The notes below the pieces were generated by a model that saw only the letters and a list, made by a program, of their open reading frames with translations, made no database searches and was not told where the DNA came from. Position numbers and translations under genes: made by a program. Positions 63,234 to 64,000 of a stretch of DNA of 64,000 nt are shown here, piece after piece. Source of the DNA: Nannochloris sp. 'desiccata' (taxonomy: Eukaryota; Chlorophyta; Trebouxiophyceae; Chlorellales; Chlorellaceae); the NCBI GenBank assembly GCA_019044685.2, contig JAGTXX020000003.1:930001-994000 (forward strand), given 5' to 3'. Within the stretch, counting starts at the first letter, position 1. The number at the start of each line of letters is the position of its first letter.

Positions 63234-64000
63234 TTAAAGTTCTTCAAATCGAAGAGTTTTTGTGGAAGGAGACTGTTGCTGCTGACCAGCATCGTCAACA
63301 TCAGCATCTTCACTTTTTTCTCTCCATAGCTTCAACACAGCCTCCAAGGCTGGATCTACTTCACTCGCACCATCATTTGCGACCCCTGCAGACATTGCCG
63401 CTGCCGCCGCCGCCGCAGCTGCTGCTGCAGCTTCACCTTTTGCGGCGCTTCCATTGTCCATCGCTGACACCATGGCGACGCTTTCTAGCTCAGATTCTAC
63501 CATTTCTGTACTGTATTGACTGTCTATTAAAGGACTTTCAGGGACACCGTTCGCAGGGTTTGCAATGATTGGGCAGGAAGGGTGATTTGAAAGGCAGAGG
63601 GTCACTGGGCGTTGGAATAAGTGCTGCCGAACACGGACTCCTGAGAGGGTTAGGAGTTTTTTTGAAGCTGCATACTGCTGATCAAGCCTGCAAGATGTCG
63701 AGAAAAGAAAAAATACGATTAATGTTTTTAGGAGCGACAAACAGGTCTTCATTATTTTGCCGCAATGGCGTTTGAACCGCCTTTTCAGCCTTTTTCTTTA
63801 GTTCAGTGGTTTTCTGCTTACTTGAATGCTCCAGGGGTCTCAGATCGAGGCTGCGCTTTATCCTCATGAAACACAATCTCTGCCACACCAGCTTGAATCA
63901 GTAATTTAGCACACTCGTTGCAAGGGAACATCGTGACATACACCGTGGCGCCCTCAACAGATGCGCCATTTTTATTTAAGATTGCATTCATCTCAGCGTG
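63234..64000 (-). CDS. DCTD: deoxycytidylate deaminase, cut by the right edge
   Basis: Two visible exons: 64000-63822 (continuing beyond the window) and 63687-63234, intron GTAAGC...TTGCAG, phase consistent. The visible protein starts exactly at HAEMNAI, the zinc His and catalytic Glu, and has FPCNECAK with both zinc Cys. Then comes a C-terminal AASKKLLTLSGVRVRQH, all typical of dCMP deaminase. It makes dUMP for thymidylate synthesis. Beyond the usual end there is an extension of about 125 residues with a 12-Ala run and an acidic, Gln-rich tail, not found in typical family members. The N-terminal part is missing because the window ends. Confidence 0.92.

Noticed and set aside
1..64000. tRNA, rRNA and CRISPR search by eye
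   Set aside because: No B-box-like TTCGANTC with a matching acceptor stem, no rRNA core sequence and no spaced repeat array was found.

Overview
The window is nuclear DNA from a photosynthetic eukaryote, most likely a small-genome green alga. Genes lie close together on both strands. Many have zero to three short introns (about 60-200 bp) with GTAAG-like donors, and several proteins carry plastid or thylakoid targeting. Plant-type families are present: a PPR-SMR protein, a DUF789 protein, a plastid-type MATE carrier, a Cys-rich ABCG half-transporter and a plant-type secreted xylose isomerase. No species is assigned. Exon joins were worked out by hand from splice sites and reading phase. Starts were set at ATG codons.

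Layout. 1-11.2 kb: DnaJ-type zinc-finger plastid protein (-), hendecad coiled-coil protein (-), a complete non-autonomous hAT-like transposon with an 8-bp target duplication (2808-3668), PC-esterase (+), Mpo1-like protein (+), plastid HMA metallochaperone (-), Nudix hydrolase (-), acidic CHZ-like protein (+) and bZIP-like factor (-). 11.5-16.2 kb: ABCG transporter (-) and GH18 chitinase (-). 16.7-27.3 kb: the most unusual part, a direct pair of nearly identical 847-codon secreted Cys-rich genes 7,529 bp apart. Between them lie a pfkB sugar/nucleoside kinase, a broken hypothetical gene, TRAPPC4 and a tyrosine-recombinase retroelement remnant. 27.4-29.6 kb: an unknown type II membrane protein (-) and a secreted cyclophilin-like protein (-). 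30-41 kb: a 1,491-aa PPR-SMR protein (+), long-form RNase Z (-) and a ZNF598/Hel2-like RING protein carrying an NFX1-like R3H tail (+). 41.5-48.1 kb: KDSR (+), a thylakoid-lumen protein (+), TAF10 (-), an FSH1-type serine hydrolase (+), an MYND/Mss51-like protein (+) and GID4 (+). 48.7-55.2 kb: a small two-repeat protein (-), a DUF789 protein (-) and a MATE carrier (-). 55.5-64 kb: a YbaK / DEDDy-exonuclease fusion (+), xylose isomerase (-), an M1 aminopeptidase of the LTA4H type (+), and dCMP deaminase (-), cut by the right edge.

Most neighbours are unrelated housekeeping genes, as is normal for a eukaryotic chromosome, and no operon-like logic is claimed. Several pairs share short divergent promoters: RNase Z/ZNF598-like, TAF10/FSH1-like and xylose isomerase/aminopeptidase. 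The best candidates for undescribed biology are: (1) the Cys-rich gene pair, whose copies are almost identical except for one 91-bp cassette with ten substitutions, nine of which change the amino acid; (2) the YbaK-exonuclease fusion; and (3) the RING/C2H2-R3H fusion that joins ribosome-collision sensing to an NFX1-like nucleic-acid-binding tail.
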